Shown: positions 46,735 through 57,915, counted from the first letter of the stretch. The stretch is 64,000 nt of DNA from Notolepis coatsorum (GCA_963971535.1 OZ020591.1:18770877-18834876); one strand, 5' to 3'. The notes: generated by a model from the sequence alone, not told the origin. Made by a program: numbers and translations.

Positions 46735-47020
46735 TAGGGATGGGTACCTTTCACATTTGAACCGGTACCTGTGAATCGATACCGGTACCCAACGGTACCT
46801 TTTTTCGTTACTTTAGTCTCAAGAAATTAAATTTACCTCAGCCGTAAAAAAAAATCCAAACTTCAAATAACTACAATTTCGACAGTTTTCGGCTTGTCAT
46901 TGCTCCGACTGCTTTGTTGTTGAATCAAGTCAAATCCTAGGTAAGCATATATTGTGCGTGTGAACGTTAACACGAAAAAGAAAAAAAAAGTAAAAAAAAA
47001 ATGGTAAAAAAAAAGAAATA

Positions 47021-47051
<31 letters not shown>

Positions 47052-47137
47052 CGGTTTCTCACTTGATTCGATACTCGGTAGTACCGACGTGTTTCGGTTC
47101 GGTGCCTCAAAAGTACAGAATTCGGTACCCATCCCTA
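46735..47137. mobile_element. hAT-like MITE, 403 bp
   Basis: Ends 'tagggatgggtacc' and 'ggtacccatccc' pair precisely, with repeated 'ggtacc' motifs inside and a TA-rich centre. Flanks ('ctggccac' and 'ctggtggc') only partly agree. It is nested within the larger hAT element. Confidence 0.75.
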
Positions 47138-47807
47138 CTGGTGGCCACGCGACGTGGGCATAAAATAATGGCGACGATGCAAAGCATGTTAGATACATTT
47201 GACCCGTTACGGGGGGAAAACTGCACAGACTTATATCGGGTCACAAAATAGAGGCTCCCTAGCGCTGCTCTGCTGAACAGAGCTACACGGAGTTTCACAA
47301 CACTGGGCGCGGGGCGGATATGACGTCGCCGGATTTTCAAAATAAGAGTATCGCAATATGAATCGATCTTTTTACGTTGCATCGATCCTATTTGATTATT
47401 GATAATCGATCGATATATCGATCTGGATCTATGTATCGTCCCACCCCTAGTTTGAATGGTCTCCTGCTGCTAACTGCGTGGACAGACTGAGGCCCCGTCC
47501 ACATGAACGCTGGTTTTAATATAACCATGATTGTATGTGCGCAGTTCCACTGTTCGGCCACACACAACCGGGGATTTGCTACGCTGCAACCGCGGTCTTT
47601 AAAACCGGTGGCAAGGGTGAAGTTTTGCGGTTTTGCAGTTGCGTGTGGGCATAGCAACCGAGGTTATCCGAGGTTATTCCCAGTGTTTACGGCTGACGCA
47701 ATTATTGTCCATGTTTACGGCAGACTGTCGCAAACAATAGCAAGTTAGAGAGGAGCAGAGCCAGCTACATCTGAGGGAACACCGTTTTGAAAAAGACAGC
47801 TACTGAA

Positions 47808-49827
47808 ATGGAAGTGGTGGTGTCGGCTGTTCATGGATGTTATGCTCTGTTGATGACCGCGTTGCGCGAACAGAGGCGCATGGTCGAGAATCGAAGAAGG
47901 ATACTGCTCCTCTTGTTTGCAAATACAACTACACGAAGACAGCGGCGATGCGCTCGCCAGCGGAGGTTCTGGACGAGACCAGGTCGGACCTCTAGCTGGT
48001 GGGATAATTTCGAGAATGAGGTAGTGTTGGAAGAAGAATGGCGAGAGAACTTTAGGATGTTCCGACCAGCACTACTGTCGCTGAGTGAAATGCTTCGCCC
48101 GCACATTCAAGGACAAACAACAGTCATGCGTTCGCCGGTCGGTGTGGTAAAGAAAGTAGCCTGCACTCTCTACTATCTAGCAGATGAGGGAAGACTGCGA
48201 AAGACAGCTAATGCATTTGGCTTGTCGAGACGGGTGGTCTCAAAAATAATCCGGCAGGTATCTCGGGCAATAACAATACACGTGGGCGGCCCCCAATATA
48301 TTCGTTTGCCTCGCACGGTTTCCGAAGTCCAAGAACTGACCACAGCCTTCGAAAGAGCCCATGTCATGCCACAATGCATCGGTGCGGTCGATTGTACACA
48401 CATTGACATACGACAGCCGCTTTCCAACTCCATGGATTACGTGAACAGGTGAGACAACCTTTCACTTTATATTGTATGACAGCTTTGTGTACAATACCAT
48501 TGGATTAATTGATAAATCTGGTGTGTGCTGTGTGTGCCCATTAGGTGTGCTTGATTAATCAACTTATTAATCCAATAGTATAGGACAGGAAGCAAAGATA
48601 GTGAGTAACATGTGTAACGAAACAGGTGTTTCCCTTCTTTCTCCCCCATCCCTCTGCAAATTTTTTAAACTGTACATTTGAGTAAAAATAGGTGCCTTAA
48701 CAGTTATATTATGTTTTATTGCATGTCCTTTTTTTTACCATGCATATCTTGTCATCTTATTTTTTCAATGCCTGTATTCTATTTTATTATTGTATTTTGC
48801 ACAATATAATAGACAAAGAGTTAACACTGTAAATTGTATATTGCATAGTAGTGTACATAAGAACCAGTTTCTCAGGAACCTAGCATGTCTTTTTTTTTAC
48901 CATGCATATCTTGTGTCATCTATTATTTTTTCAATGCCTATTGTATTCTATATTATTGTATTTTGCAATAATAGGATTGCTGTTGTAGAATTCTGACATT
49001 GTTTTCCTTTGTGTGTGTGTGTGCCTTTTTGATTTTGAACAGGAAGAAACGATATTCTCTCAATGTCCAGGCTGCCTGTGACTACAAGTACTCCTTCATT
49101 GATGTGGACGTGAAGTGGCCAGGTTGCTTACATGACGCTCGTATCTGGGCCAATTCAACGCTGGCGTCGCATCTAAAGAACGGGGTTATCCCTTCCTGTC
49201 CCAAAAAAATCCTGGACCACGAGGAGCCTGTCCCAGTCTTTCTCCTTGGAGACCCAGCTTATCCTTTGTCTCCCTACTTGATGAAGGAGTATGCAAGTGG
49301 AGGCAGCACTCTCACGGAGAAGTACTTTGGACTGACCTTGTGTCAGGCGAGAATGGTAATTGATGGATTGATTACTACATTATTGCTGTCTAAAACTATA
49401 CATTTTGACAAATATAGCCACAATATAGGTGCTGCTTACAGGTTGATAAAAGCAGTACATTTTAGTATCTCTAGAGATGGCCAATAATGTTATACTAGTT
49501 GCAACTATGCAAGTGACAAACATCTGACTGCCTTTTTACTTACAGGTGATCGAATGTGCTTTTGGAAGATTGAAAGCACGCTTTGGTGCACTGAGAAGAC
49601 CGATGGACATCAATTTAGATGATCTCCCTTTCGTTATTTATGCCTGCTTTGTCCTCCATAACTACTGTGAGGCCCAACGTGAGACGTTGGACGAGCACAT
49701 AGTCAGAGAGGCAGCTCAGCAAGACCGGGACAACCAGCCTGCCGCTGACCGCAACTTCAGAGCAGACTGCGTCTCAGCAGAAGGAAAGAGGGTCAGGAGG
49801 GTCCTTACTGAATTCATGGATCCGTGA
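47808..49827 (+). CDS. PIF/Harbinger DDE transposase, three exons, 411 aa
   Basis: This protein would cut and rejoin the element ends in the nucleus. Exons are 47808-48448, 49043-49355 and 49546-49827. Donor 'cag|gtgaga' and acceptor 'gaacag' keep phase 2; donor 'atg|gtaatt' and acceptor 'ttacag' keep phase 0. A basic N-terminal region ('[12 protein letters not shown]') and a helix-turn-helix-like stretch ('[21 protein letters not shown]') precede the DDE_4-type core. The three acidic residues are in '[10 protein letters not shown]', 'LLGDPAYPL' and '[13 protein letters not shown]'. No stop or frameshift is present. Length fits HARBI1-type transposases. The start is chosen as the first ATG after an upstream non-ATG stretch. 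Confidence 0.92.
48596..48975. repeat. Left arm of an internal inverted repeat
   Basis: It matches the reverse complement of 50658-51030, including 'gtaacgaaacaggtgtttcc' and the 'ttgtattttgcaataatagg' end. It lies wholly within the first transposase intron. A tandem partial repeat ('ttttttaccatgcatatctt') is present inside. Confidence 0.9.
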
Positions 49828-50657
49828 AAGAGGCTGCGAGTTCTCCTGTTCTCCTTGCAAAAGGGGAGCCGCAAGACAGTTGTGCTGACCGACTTCCAAG
49901 GTCTACAAAAGTTGTATTGTGTAACATGACAAATAAATATCTTGAATCTTGAACCTAGTCACCTAATCATATTGAATTGAAATTTTAGAATGTAGGTATT
50001 ACTGCTGTCTAATATTAAGGCACCTATTTTTACTCATGTACAAACGAGTAAAGAAATGCAATATGTATATTGCCACACAATACTGTCTGGCTTTGCAGAC
50101 ATCTACACCACAAAACAATGCATGCCCACGGCCACACCCACGTGCCTGCCCCCACTGCAACAAGCACCCACATCCAATTTACATTACACAAATTATCATA
50201 CTAAAGGATACATGCATCCACTATGTACCCTACACCTGAATATTCAAATCTTGTGTCTGCCAGAATCACACTGCCTACTTGAAAAGTGGCCATTGAACTT
50301 GACTGCTCATTATAGTACAATCTACTTTTAGAATGTAGGCATTACTGCTGTCTAATATTAAGGCACCTATTTTTACTCATGTACAAACGAGTAAAGAAAT
50401 GCAATATGTATATTGCCACACAATACGGTCTGACTTTTTCAGGCCAGATACCTGGGCTTTGTATATCGGCCAGTACAGTATAGATTTGGACCGTCATTTG
50501 ACAAATTATTGAGATATACATTTTTCTCCATTAGAGTGTGCAGAAAATAGTAATAAGTCGGTGCAAATCTTTCCAATGTGAGGTATCAAGAGGTTTATTT
50601 GTTAAAATAAAAATAGATAAGACATGATATGCATGGTAAAAAAAGACATGCTAGGTT
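49828..50657. other. AT-rich spacer between the convergent Harbinger genes
   Basis: An 'aataaa' at 49932-49937, about 105 bp after the transposase stop, is a likely poly(A) signal. A segment 'ctgctgtctaatattaaggc' occurs twice (near 50005 and 50345), a direct repeat of about 80 bp. No further ORF is supported. Confidence 0.6.
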
Positions 50658-51030
50658 CCTATTATTGCAAAATACAATAATATAGAATACAATAGGCATT
50701 GAAAAAATAATAGATGACACAAGATATGCATGGTAAAAAAAAAGACATGCTAGGTTCCTGAGAAACTGGTTCTTATGTACACTACTATGCAATATACAAT
50801 TTACAGTGTTAACTCTTTGTCTATTATATTGTGCAAAATACAATAATAAAATAGAATACAGGCATTGAAAAAATAAGATGACAAGATATGCATGGTAAAA
50901 AAAAGACATGCAATATAATATAACTGTTAAGGCACCTATTTTTACTCAAATGTACAGTTTAAAAATGTGCAGAGGGGTGGGGGAGAAAGAAGGGAAACAC
51001 CTGTTTCGTTACACATGTTACTCACTGTCT
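50658..51030. repeat. Right arm of the internal inverted repeat
   Basis: Partner of 48596-48975. It ends just before the stop codon region of the MYB-like gene on the minus strand, so it may form part of that gene's 3' UTR. Confidence 0.9.
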
Positions 51031-51052
51031 GTACCATTTCCCAACGGGGTAT

Positions 51053-52457
51053 CTATTGCTGAGTTGTTGAAGGTACTGTTGTGTGGGTATGTACCAGGTA
51101 TTGCTGTAGGGTATGTAGGTATGTACCAGGTGTTGCAGAAAAGTTGTGAGAATATGTGCCCTGTCCACGTGTTGCTGAGGAGTTGTGTGGGGATGTGCCA
51201 TAGCGGCTTCCGTAATGTGTGTGACCACTATGATGTTGTGGATTGTGATGTTCATGTTGTGGTGCCATGTTGAAGAGTTGAGGTGCATGTTGCATATTGG
51301 ATTGTCTCATAAACGCAAGTCCTTCTACAATGGACCTGGTCAGTGTCGCTAGGGTATTTGCCATACTCTTCATATTTGTATCTAGGGTATTTGCCATACT
51401 CCTCATATTTTCATTTGACTGCAACTCAGACGCCTCAAGCAGGTCAATGATCCTTTTCTTGGCCTTGACGTCTTCCTCGATCGCATGCTGGAGCTGTCGA
51501 ATCAGAATTGTATTTAAATTTAAGTTAAGACCACCGTGCACATTTCACATCTGTTACACAGAACATTTCTGCTTTATCACCAATGATGATTACCTGTGTG
51601 TCAGCAGAAAGCTTTCTTTTCAGGCGATCCTGTCTGTGTCCTTGGAGTCTTGCCTTTGGGGATAAATAGATAGAAAGAAATTAGGCTAATTGTAAACCAC
51701 ATAAATTAGGTCATTGGCATTTGGTAATTTCATTTAGTCTTGTTTACATCAGGGTCCCCCATTTCAATTCATCATAACATATATGACATACGGATAGACA
51801 GTACTGTTACATCTAGACATTTATGACATACCAGATCTACAGATATACAGTACTGTTTGAGTACAAAAAACAAAAGAGTTTACAAAGAGAGTATACATTT
51901 GAGGGGGAAGAAACTGTACATTGGAGCAAGCATATAGTAATAGCTACCTGTAATAGATCCCTTCTTTGTCTCACCACAACTTGGTTACTGAGCCCTGGTT
52001 CTGGCGAATCTGATGCTTCTTCAATCTCCTGTTCAGAAGCCTCTGTAGTACTATCTTCTGGTACAATGAAATCAGCAGTTTCGATTCCCGATGGAAGGGC
52101 AGTGGTCGCAGGCGACCCACCCCACACTTGCTCACAAAGTTCAAAATACAAGAAGACCACTCTTCCAAAGCCACTCCTGGTACCTTTGTCAACTGCTCCT
52201 CGATATTTCAACTTTATTTGTTTGAGCTTGTTAATTAGTACTGCCTTGGTGATGTCCTCCTTCTTGTGTGGAAAGTCGGAGTCCGTTTCACAGCGATACT
52301 GCTCGAGGAATAACGCTAAAATGTCCGCATACTTGCTTTGTACGGACTCCCAGTCGACGGATTCTGTTATTTTATTCACCTTGTACTCGTTCGTGATACT
52401 CAGGAGTAGTTCGACCTCACTGTCGGTCCACAGGAAAGATTTTTGTGCTGCTGCCAT
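51053..52457 (-). CDS. Harbinger MYB/SANT-like accessory protein, three exons, 336 aa
   Basis: In vertebrate Harbinger elements a MYB-like partner binds DNA and helps the transposase enter the nucleus. Exons on the minus strand are 52457-51948, 51653-51594 and 51493-51053, all joined in phase 0 with 'cag|gtagct', 'aaag', 'cag|gtaatc' and 'gacag' sites. Exon 1 starts 'MAAAQKSFLWTDSEVELLLS' and has a trihelix/SANT pattern with conserved Trp residues and 'KLKQIKLKYRG'. Exon 2 is a 20-residue basic segment ('ARLQGHRQDRLKRKLSADTQ'). Exon 3 begins 'LQHAIEEDVKAKKRI', has a 'SMANTL' repeat, and ends in a His/Thr/Tyr-rich tail. The 60-nt exon and its boundaries are inferred from splice consensus and phase. 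Confidence 0.85.
51735..51925 (-). mobile_element. CR1-like LINE 3' UTR fragment in the MYB-like gene intron
   Basis: 'catcagggtcccccatttca' and the following ~170 bp match the LINE 3' UTR in reverse orientation, diverged. It ends about 20 bp before the exon 1 donor of the MYB-like gene. Confidence 0.8.
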
Positions 52458-52769
52458 GTTCGTTGATAGCTGTAGAATGTTTGTTTTGGCTGTGAGCAGG
52501 AGGGATGTTTTGTATTCGGCGCTTCAGTTCAGTTCCGGTAACGCTAAGCCCTTCTGATTGGTTGAGATGGCCTTCATGTCTGAACAACATCGCCGCCTAC
52601 TGCTTTGGCATTGTATTACATTGTACTAAATGTATCGGTTGCTGGGTTCCCAGCTCTGCCGTGAGTACGCAGTTATACACGGTTATACACCTGTGTTCAC
52701 CGTGTGGACGGAGTTTTATTTTTTCAAACTTCGGTCATATTAAATCCAAACGCTCGTGTGGACAGGGCC

Positions 52770-52971
52770 TGAGATTAGCTCCACTCACAGTCGCACACTC
52801 CATTGTTTTTAGTTGCTGCTGTGAAACGTCATGTGATCTTGGATGTCAATCGTCTTCTCCAGCGTTAAGTCTGGACCGTAGCAGAGTAGCTTCTGCCTCA
52901 CTCTTGCTGAGTTAGTGGCAAACACAACCATTTTGTCACTTTTGTCGTAAGTACAGTCCTTCACTAGCAGC
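52770..52971 (-). pseudogene. Ty3/gypsy gag, middle piece
   Basis: The minus-strand frame reads 'LLVKDCTYDKSDKMVVFATNSARVRQKLL', broken into 'LLVKDCTYDKSDKMVV' and 'FATNSARVRQKLLCYG', then 'DLTLEKTIDI'. A 2-bp loss near 52843 puts the following 'SQQQLKTMECATVS'-like stretch in another frame. This is the C-terminal capsid region of gag. Confidence 0.8.
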
Positions 52972-52975
52972 TTAA

Positions 52976-53829
52976 AGTGGAGATGAAGCAGTGAGCAATG
53001 TGATCCTAGTTTGTTTGTTGTGTACCTTGTGTAAGACAGGGTTCTATAATCAAATGTGAAATCTATCTTATTTGTCTGAAAAATATAATATAATATCCCT
53101 GTTTTCAACATGGGCGCCGCCATTTTGTTGCTGACGTCATGGCTGACGTCATGCCGGGGGTTGGGTGTATACACTCTGGTTAGCTGCCTATATTGAATGG
53201 GTCAGTCAGCAAATAAAATGTTGCCTACAAAACAACGGGACCGCGGTGGTTCTGTTTGTATTGCTCCTGGCTGTTCAAACTAATTTTACCATGTGAGAGA
53301 GAGGAAAGTTGGTTAATTTCCACAAACTACCACTACCAAACATCCCACCCCAACAACATAATCCGAGGCAATGAAGTGTTCTCTGCAGATCCTCCTTCCC
53401 TGTCCAACAGGCTGGTCGCGCCGCCTGAGTGCAGCCAGCCCGAGCCAACATGTCAACAACACTGTTTTTTTCACTGGTAGTTTGTGGAAATTAACCAACT
53501 TTCCTCTCTCTCACATGGTAAAATTAGTTTGAACAGCCAGGAGCAATACAAACAGAACCACCGCGGTCCCGTTGTTTTGTAGGCAACATTTTATTTGCTG
53601 ACTGACCCATTCAATATAGGCAGCTAACCAGAGTGTATACACCCAACCCCCGGTATGACGTCAGCAACAAAATGGCCGCGCCCATAATGCTAAATGCTTC
53701 AGAAATGTACACAACAAATCGTTTTTTCTTAGAAACTGCTTATTTTTATAACGTGACTTCTTCTGTGGCTTATCTAAATACTAATGTGATGCTATGAATA
53801 TGTATTTATCGCACTGCTTCATTTCCACT
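52976..53829. mobile_element. TTAA-flanked foldback element with THAP remnant, Kolobok-like
   Basis: Ends 'agtggagatgaagcagtg' and 'cactgcttcatttccact' are inverted and each is bordered by TTAA (52972-52975 and 53830-53833). An inner palindrome has arms at 53110-53332 and 53475-53685 with a 142-bp loop. The TTAA target and a THAP-domain remnant fit the Kolobok superfamily. piggyBac also uses TTAA but has no THAP domain. Gag reads in frame across the empty site. Confidence 0.75.
53313..53498 (-). pseudogene. THAP-domain remnant
   Basis: The minus-strand frame has 'VNFHKLPVKKT', a central Trp ('LTCWLGLAAL') and 'RRICREHF', which supplies the C-x2-H half of a THAP zinc finger. The other half, 'VCIAPGCSN' (C-x4-C), is encoded in the arm just upstream but in a different frame with a stop between. 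The coding part spans the palindrome loop. It cannot make an intact domain. Confidence 0.65.
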
Positions 53830-53833
53830 TTAA

Positions 53834-54190
53834 GCTCAGTTACAAACTGATCAAAGTTCTCACTGTCGCCTTGCATCCTTTTCGTGGAACTTATAACGTG
53901 CAAAAATGGGGTTAGCTTTGGGTATAACATAGGCTTCAAAACCTTCATAGTACGTCTTCAGTACCTTCCTTTCGTCTACCGACAGAGTCCACATATTGTA
54001 GACGTCTCTCTCTGCCCTTCTCTCCGATCCACAGGAGTAGGTAGCTGCATTTCGCCTCCTCTGTTTTTGCAGACAAAGGTTCCGAAAACATTAACTCCAC
54101 GGCGAAACTTTCTCCATGCATCGGGTAGGTTGGAGGAGTCCCAGTCCATTCTCGGCATTGGAACGCCCGAACTGTCCATTCCAAACATTC
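53834..54190 (-). pseudogene. Ty3/gypsy gag, N-terminal piece
   Basis: Starting near 54188, minus-strand frames give 'MPRMDWDSSNLPDAWRKF', 'KTEEAKCSYLLLWIGEKGRE' and, in a third frame, 'STKRMQGDSENFDQFVTEL', the usual order of fish gypsy gag. Frame changes between them show decay. Confidence 0.8.
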
Positions 54191-54229
54191 CAAAATAAGC
54201 TTAAAATTCTGATCCCACTTCATTAAACT

Positions 54230-54575
54230 TTTGTAATCTTTCTCCGATTTTTCTCTTTTTTTCTCCCTGTCCCAATTTAGTCATTGTGCCAATTTCCCCC
54301 CCTCCCCTACCTGGTTGTTGTGAGCATGTTCCTCCTACTGGTCGGTACAAGGGAACCCTGAAGTCTACCACATGCTTCCTCCGACACATGTGGAGACAGC
54401 CAGTGGCTCTCTTCTCACCTGGCAGCGAGGGCTCTCATTGGTGAAGTGTAACGCGTGGGAGGTCACGCTGCCCCCACCAATTCCTGCCTTTTGCTGAGCA
54501 GGCGCCCAGACCTGACCTGTAGGCGTCGCTGTCCACAACGCCAGATTACCACCCTCGACTTGCCCTCCCCCTAAC
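54230..54575 (-). mobile_element. tRNA-related SINE, diverged and 5'-truncated
   Basis: It aligns by eye to the SINEs at 9221 and 25231: 'gtaacgcgtgggaggtcacg', 'caggcgcc' and 'gtaggcgtcgctgtccacaa' are shared. The A-rich end is at the left; the tRNA head is missing at the right. Confidence 0.8.
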
Positions 54576-54724
54576 CAGGGAACAAAATTTACTTTTTGAC
54601 TTACGGTAAATTTGAAAAACTACCAGCCAGGCAGATTTTTTACCAGCCAAAAATTATAAGTAGCTTTTTAGTATATCGCCATGTGTTATTATTACTATAT
54701 AATACTCTCATATGCTATTTTCAA
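54576..54724. mobile_element. hAT-like debris with 'taccagcca' motifs
   Basis: 'ctaccagccaggcagatttt' and 'ttaccagccaaaaatta' match the left subterminal part of the element at 13382-15339. No termini are kept. Confidence 0.6.
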
Positions 54725-54728
54725 TTAA

Positions 54729-55674
54729 CACTTTAATCGCCGATGACGTGTTTAGACGTCATTCCTAGCCATGCTCATTCTGCCGAAGACGCCGTAACTC
54801 ATCTTTGATATCAATATTTCAAAAATCTGTGATCGAAATCATATTTCTCCTCCGGGGACCTGAGATGTATTGCAAAGCTCCACTCAACTCTCTAGCGGTT
54901 CAAGAGCGCCATCTGGTGGCCGATCGGCAGATCGCCAACAGGAAGCGACTCGTCAGACCGGAAGTGCTCATCCATATGTCGTCCGGGCACTCGCTATCGT
55001 TAGAGAGACTCCGTCTTGACACAGTGAACATCGATCGGTGCAAATAACTCGAAAAAACAACATGATTTGGACGTATATACTATTATACAACCTGGAAATG
55101 GATCGGGCATTTCTCCATCCCATAATAGAAAAAATTCTGTTCCACGCTCATCTGCCAGCGGCGCGAGGAAGCCACAGTGAGTTGCAGCGTTATATTCTAA
55201 CGTGTTCCATATAAACTGCTATGATGATCATATGACCCACACTGGATGAATCATCTAACGCTGCCCACGGAATTATAAACGACCCCCCGCCCATCCGGTC
55301 ATCATCAGATGATACGTAGTAACTTCTAGAAGTACCTCCAGTTGAAATTTTTGATCTGGCACAGATCGCTATCAAACTGTATTTCATCATGCATATAATG
55401 CATTTGGGGCTATAAATCACGTTCTGAAGAAAGCTGCAGAAAACGATAAAAACATACTTGTACTGTAGACCGTATTTTAGTATGAATATATGAAAAAGTA
55501 TAACGTTGCTACACACTGAACAATATATATAGGACCTTGAATGGGCCATGATAATGTCAATTTAGCAATACAATTAAAAAAGTTATAGCCCTGCAAAGAA
55601 GGGGAACTTCTCCATAGACAAATAGAGATGGTGAGGGATGGTAAATTATGAATTTAACCATGGCGATCAAAGTG
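54729..55674. mobile_element. piggyBac-like non-autonomous element, 946 bp
   Basis: Ends 'cactttaatcgcc' and 'ggcgatcaaagtg' are inverted and bordered by TTAA (54725-54728, 55675-55678). There is no transposase ORF. A truncated relative begins at 58984. Confidence 0.82.
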
Positions 55675-56009
55675 TTAATATCATAAGGAATATTAGCATA
55701 ATTATGAGTGGACTGAAGGAATGAGTCAGCGTTAATAGTTTTAAATGCAAATAATTTATTGAAACATAGAAGTGGGGTCGGGACACACACACACACACAC
55801 ACTGTTTCAACTCACCACCCCCGCATCATATTGTAGTCTAGTCTGTCTTCAAACTTCCACTCCTCTCGAAACTTTCTTTTTCGTCTGAGAAAGGCGCGGT
55901 GGGTTTTCTTTTTAGCGGCAGGCTTACTCCTTCCATATGGTTCCACTTCCACATATTTGTAATTGTAACCCATTTAATAATAATAATATTTACATTTATA
56001 TATTTAATT

Positions 56010-57560
56010 ACATTTACATTTAGTCATTTAGCTGACGCTTTTATCCAAAGCGACTTACATGTTCTGTACGACAAGCCAGCAGGAAGGGCACAACTCTATC
56101 AGCTGAGCAACAATGTTCATCAAAGTGTTGAGTGCTACAGTGTAGGTTAGTTTATTAGGACAAGTGCATGACAGTACGGTTAGTTAGGGTTAGATTTTTT
56201 TTTATTTTTTTTTATATAAATTCAGATAATGGTTGAAGAAGTGCGTCTTTAGTCGACGGCGAAATATTGGACGTGTTTCGGCTGTCCTAACTGGGGTGGG
56301 TAGTTCATTCCACCATTGTGGGGCAAGGACTGAGAATAGGCGACTTCTCTTTGATGACCCTCCCGGAGCTTGGATAGGAGTAGGTCTGAGGTGGCCAGAA
56401 GATGCAGAGCGTAGGGGTCTTGAGGGTGTGTAGTTAGAGACCATTGACCGGAGGTAGGCGGGAGCGGTTCCCTTTGCCACACGGTATGCTAGGTCGAGGG
56501 TCTTGAAGCGGATACGTGCAGCAATGGGGAGCCAGTGCAGGTCCCTAAGAAGTGGGGTGACATGGGCCGACTTCGGTAGGTTTGAGATCAGGCGGGCCGC
56601 TGCGTTCTGAATGAGTTGAAGAGGCTTAGTGGCAGTGGCCGGGAGGCCAGCGAGCAGTGCGTTGCAGTAGTCGAGGCGGGAGATGACTGTTGATTGGACG
56701 AGGAGTTGGGTGGCTTCTTTGGGTGGTCAGGAAGGGGCGGATCCTTCTGACGTTGCTCAGGAGGAATCGGCAGGTGCGATGTGAGCAGAGAAGTTCAACT
56801 GGTCGTCGAGGACAACACCAAGGTTCTTGGCGGTCGGGGACGCGGTCACAGCTGCATTCTCGACTGTGATGGAAAGGTCGGTCAGGGGGGAGGATTTGGC
56901 CGGCAGGTGGATCAATTCTGTTTTGCTTAGGTTCAGTTTGAGGTGGTTGGTCGTCATCCAGGCGGAGATGTCGGACAGACAGGCCGAGATCCGCTCAGAG
57001 ACGTGGATATCTGAGGGAGGGAAGGAGAGGAAGAGTTGAGTATCATCGGCATAACAATGGTAGGAGAAGCCATGAGACGTGATAATGTTACCCAGTGATT
57101 TAGTGTAGAGGGAGAAGAGATGGGGTCCTAAAACCGAGCCCTGGGGGACACCCGTCCGCAGGGGGCGGGTGGCCGACAGGGTCCCTCTCCATGACACTTG
57201 GTAGGAGCGGTCATTGAGGTATGATGACAGACATGTCAGCGCAGAGCCAGCCACTCCCATTCCTGCGAGGGCCGCAAGGAGGATCTGGTGGTTGACTGTG
57301 TCGAAGGCTGCAGATAGATCTAGGAGAATCAGGACAGAGGAGAGGCCTTTCGCTTTTGCTAAGTGAAGTGCCTCTGTGACCGCAATGAGGGCTGTCTCTG
57401 TGGAGTGACCAGTCCTGAAGCCTGACTGATTAGGGTCTAGGAGGTCATTCTGTAAGAGATAAGCAGTAAGTTGGTTGGATACAGCACGTTCAAGTGTTTT
57501 AGAAAGGAAGGAGAGAAGAGAGACAGGACGGTAGTTGCCTATGACGGTAGGGTTCAGGGA
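56010..57560 (-). mobile_element. L2-clade LINE, 5'-truncated
   Basis: The minus-strand frames contain 'LLDLSAAFDTVNHQI', 'TGVPQGSVLGPHLFSLY', 'YCYADDTQLFLSF' and 'VVLDDQLNFSAHI' (56757-57350). After a frame break near 56757 come 'TAPAYLRSMV' and 'RRLKTHFFNHYL' (56202-56480). The tail 'acatttagtcatttagctga' is the L2-type 3' end also found at 10030. Intervening text at 56500-56750 is coding but frame-shifted. The element is dead. Confidence 0.88.
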
Positions 57561-57644
57561 TGTTTTTTTTAATTACTGCATATATATATATTTATAGGGC
57601 AACCAACCTTTTTACACTGCCATACACTGAGGCATCAGGGCATG

Positions 57645-57915
57645 TATAAACCCCTTCCTCTCCCAAACCGTTTCTACAATTGTTTTATGTTGCATGATGA
57701 TCATGAATTCATTTATTATTATTTTTTTTATATTTGAATATCAACATTATCTGTCCATCCTCAGTAATCCTCAATTTACTATAATATACTCCTGACTTCA
57801 TCGTCTTTCCAAATGCGCACACACAGAGAAGGGGAGAGTGCCCCCCTCCCCCCATTTCCCTTTCCCCAGTCCACACTGTCTGCTGTTCTCTGGCTCTGCC
57901 TCTGATCAGGATTAG
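57645..57915. mobile_element. Fragment of the 41642-47449 hAT family
   Basis: 'ccccttcctctcccaaaccg' through 'gttgcatgatgatcat' and the following 'caacattatctgtccatcct' match 46428-46600. Ends are not preserved. Confidence 0.75.

Larger units (their letters stand above)
41642..47449. mobile_element. hAT element, 5.8 kb including a nested LINE, 8-bp TSD
   Basis: It runs from 'taggggtggga' to 'tcccacccct' and is flanked by 'gtttgaat' at 41634-41641 and 47450-47457. The terminal ~100 bp on each side are rich in 'cgatacgatat' and 'atcgat' motifs. Most of its length is a CR1-like LINE (about 41748-46195), and a second small element sits at 46735-47137. No hAT transposase remains. A second fragment of the family is at 57645-57915. 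Confidence 0.87.
47491..52769. mobile_element. Complete autonomous-looking PIF/Harbinger transposon, 5.28 kb
   Basis: Inverted ends 'ggccccgtccacatgaacg' and (complement of the right end) 'ggccctgtccacacgagcg' extend about 37 bp with mismatches, and TGA flanks both sides (47488-47490, 52770-52772), the 3-bp duplication of this superfamily. It carries two convergent genes: a transposase on + (47808-49827) and a MYB/SANT-like protein on - (52457-51053). Both have intact exons with consensus splice sites. It is inserted in the Ty3/gypsy gag. Confidence 0.92.

Noticed and set aside
51297-52557. Plus-strand frames of 122 and 244 aa opposite the MYB-like gene
   Set aside because: Antisense shadows; the minus-strand frames have the SANT pattern and consistent splice sites.
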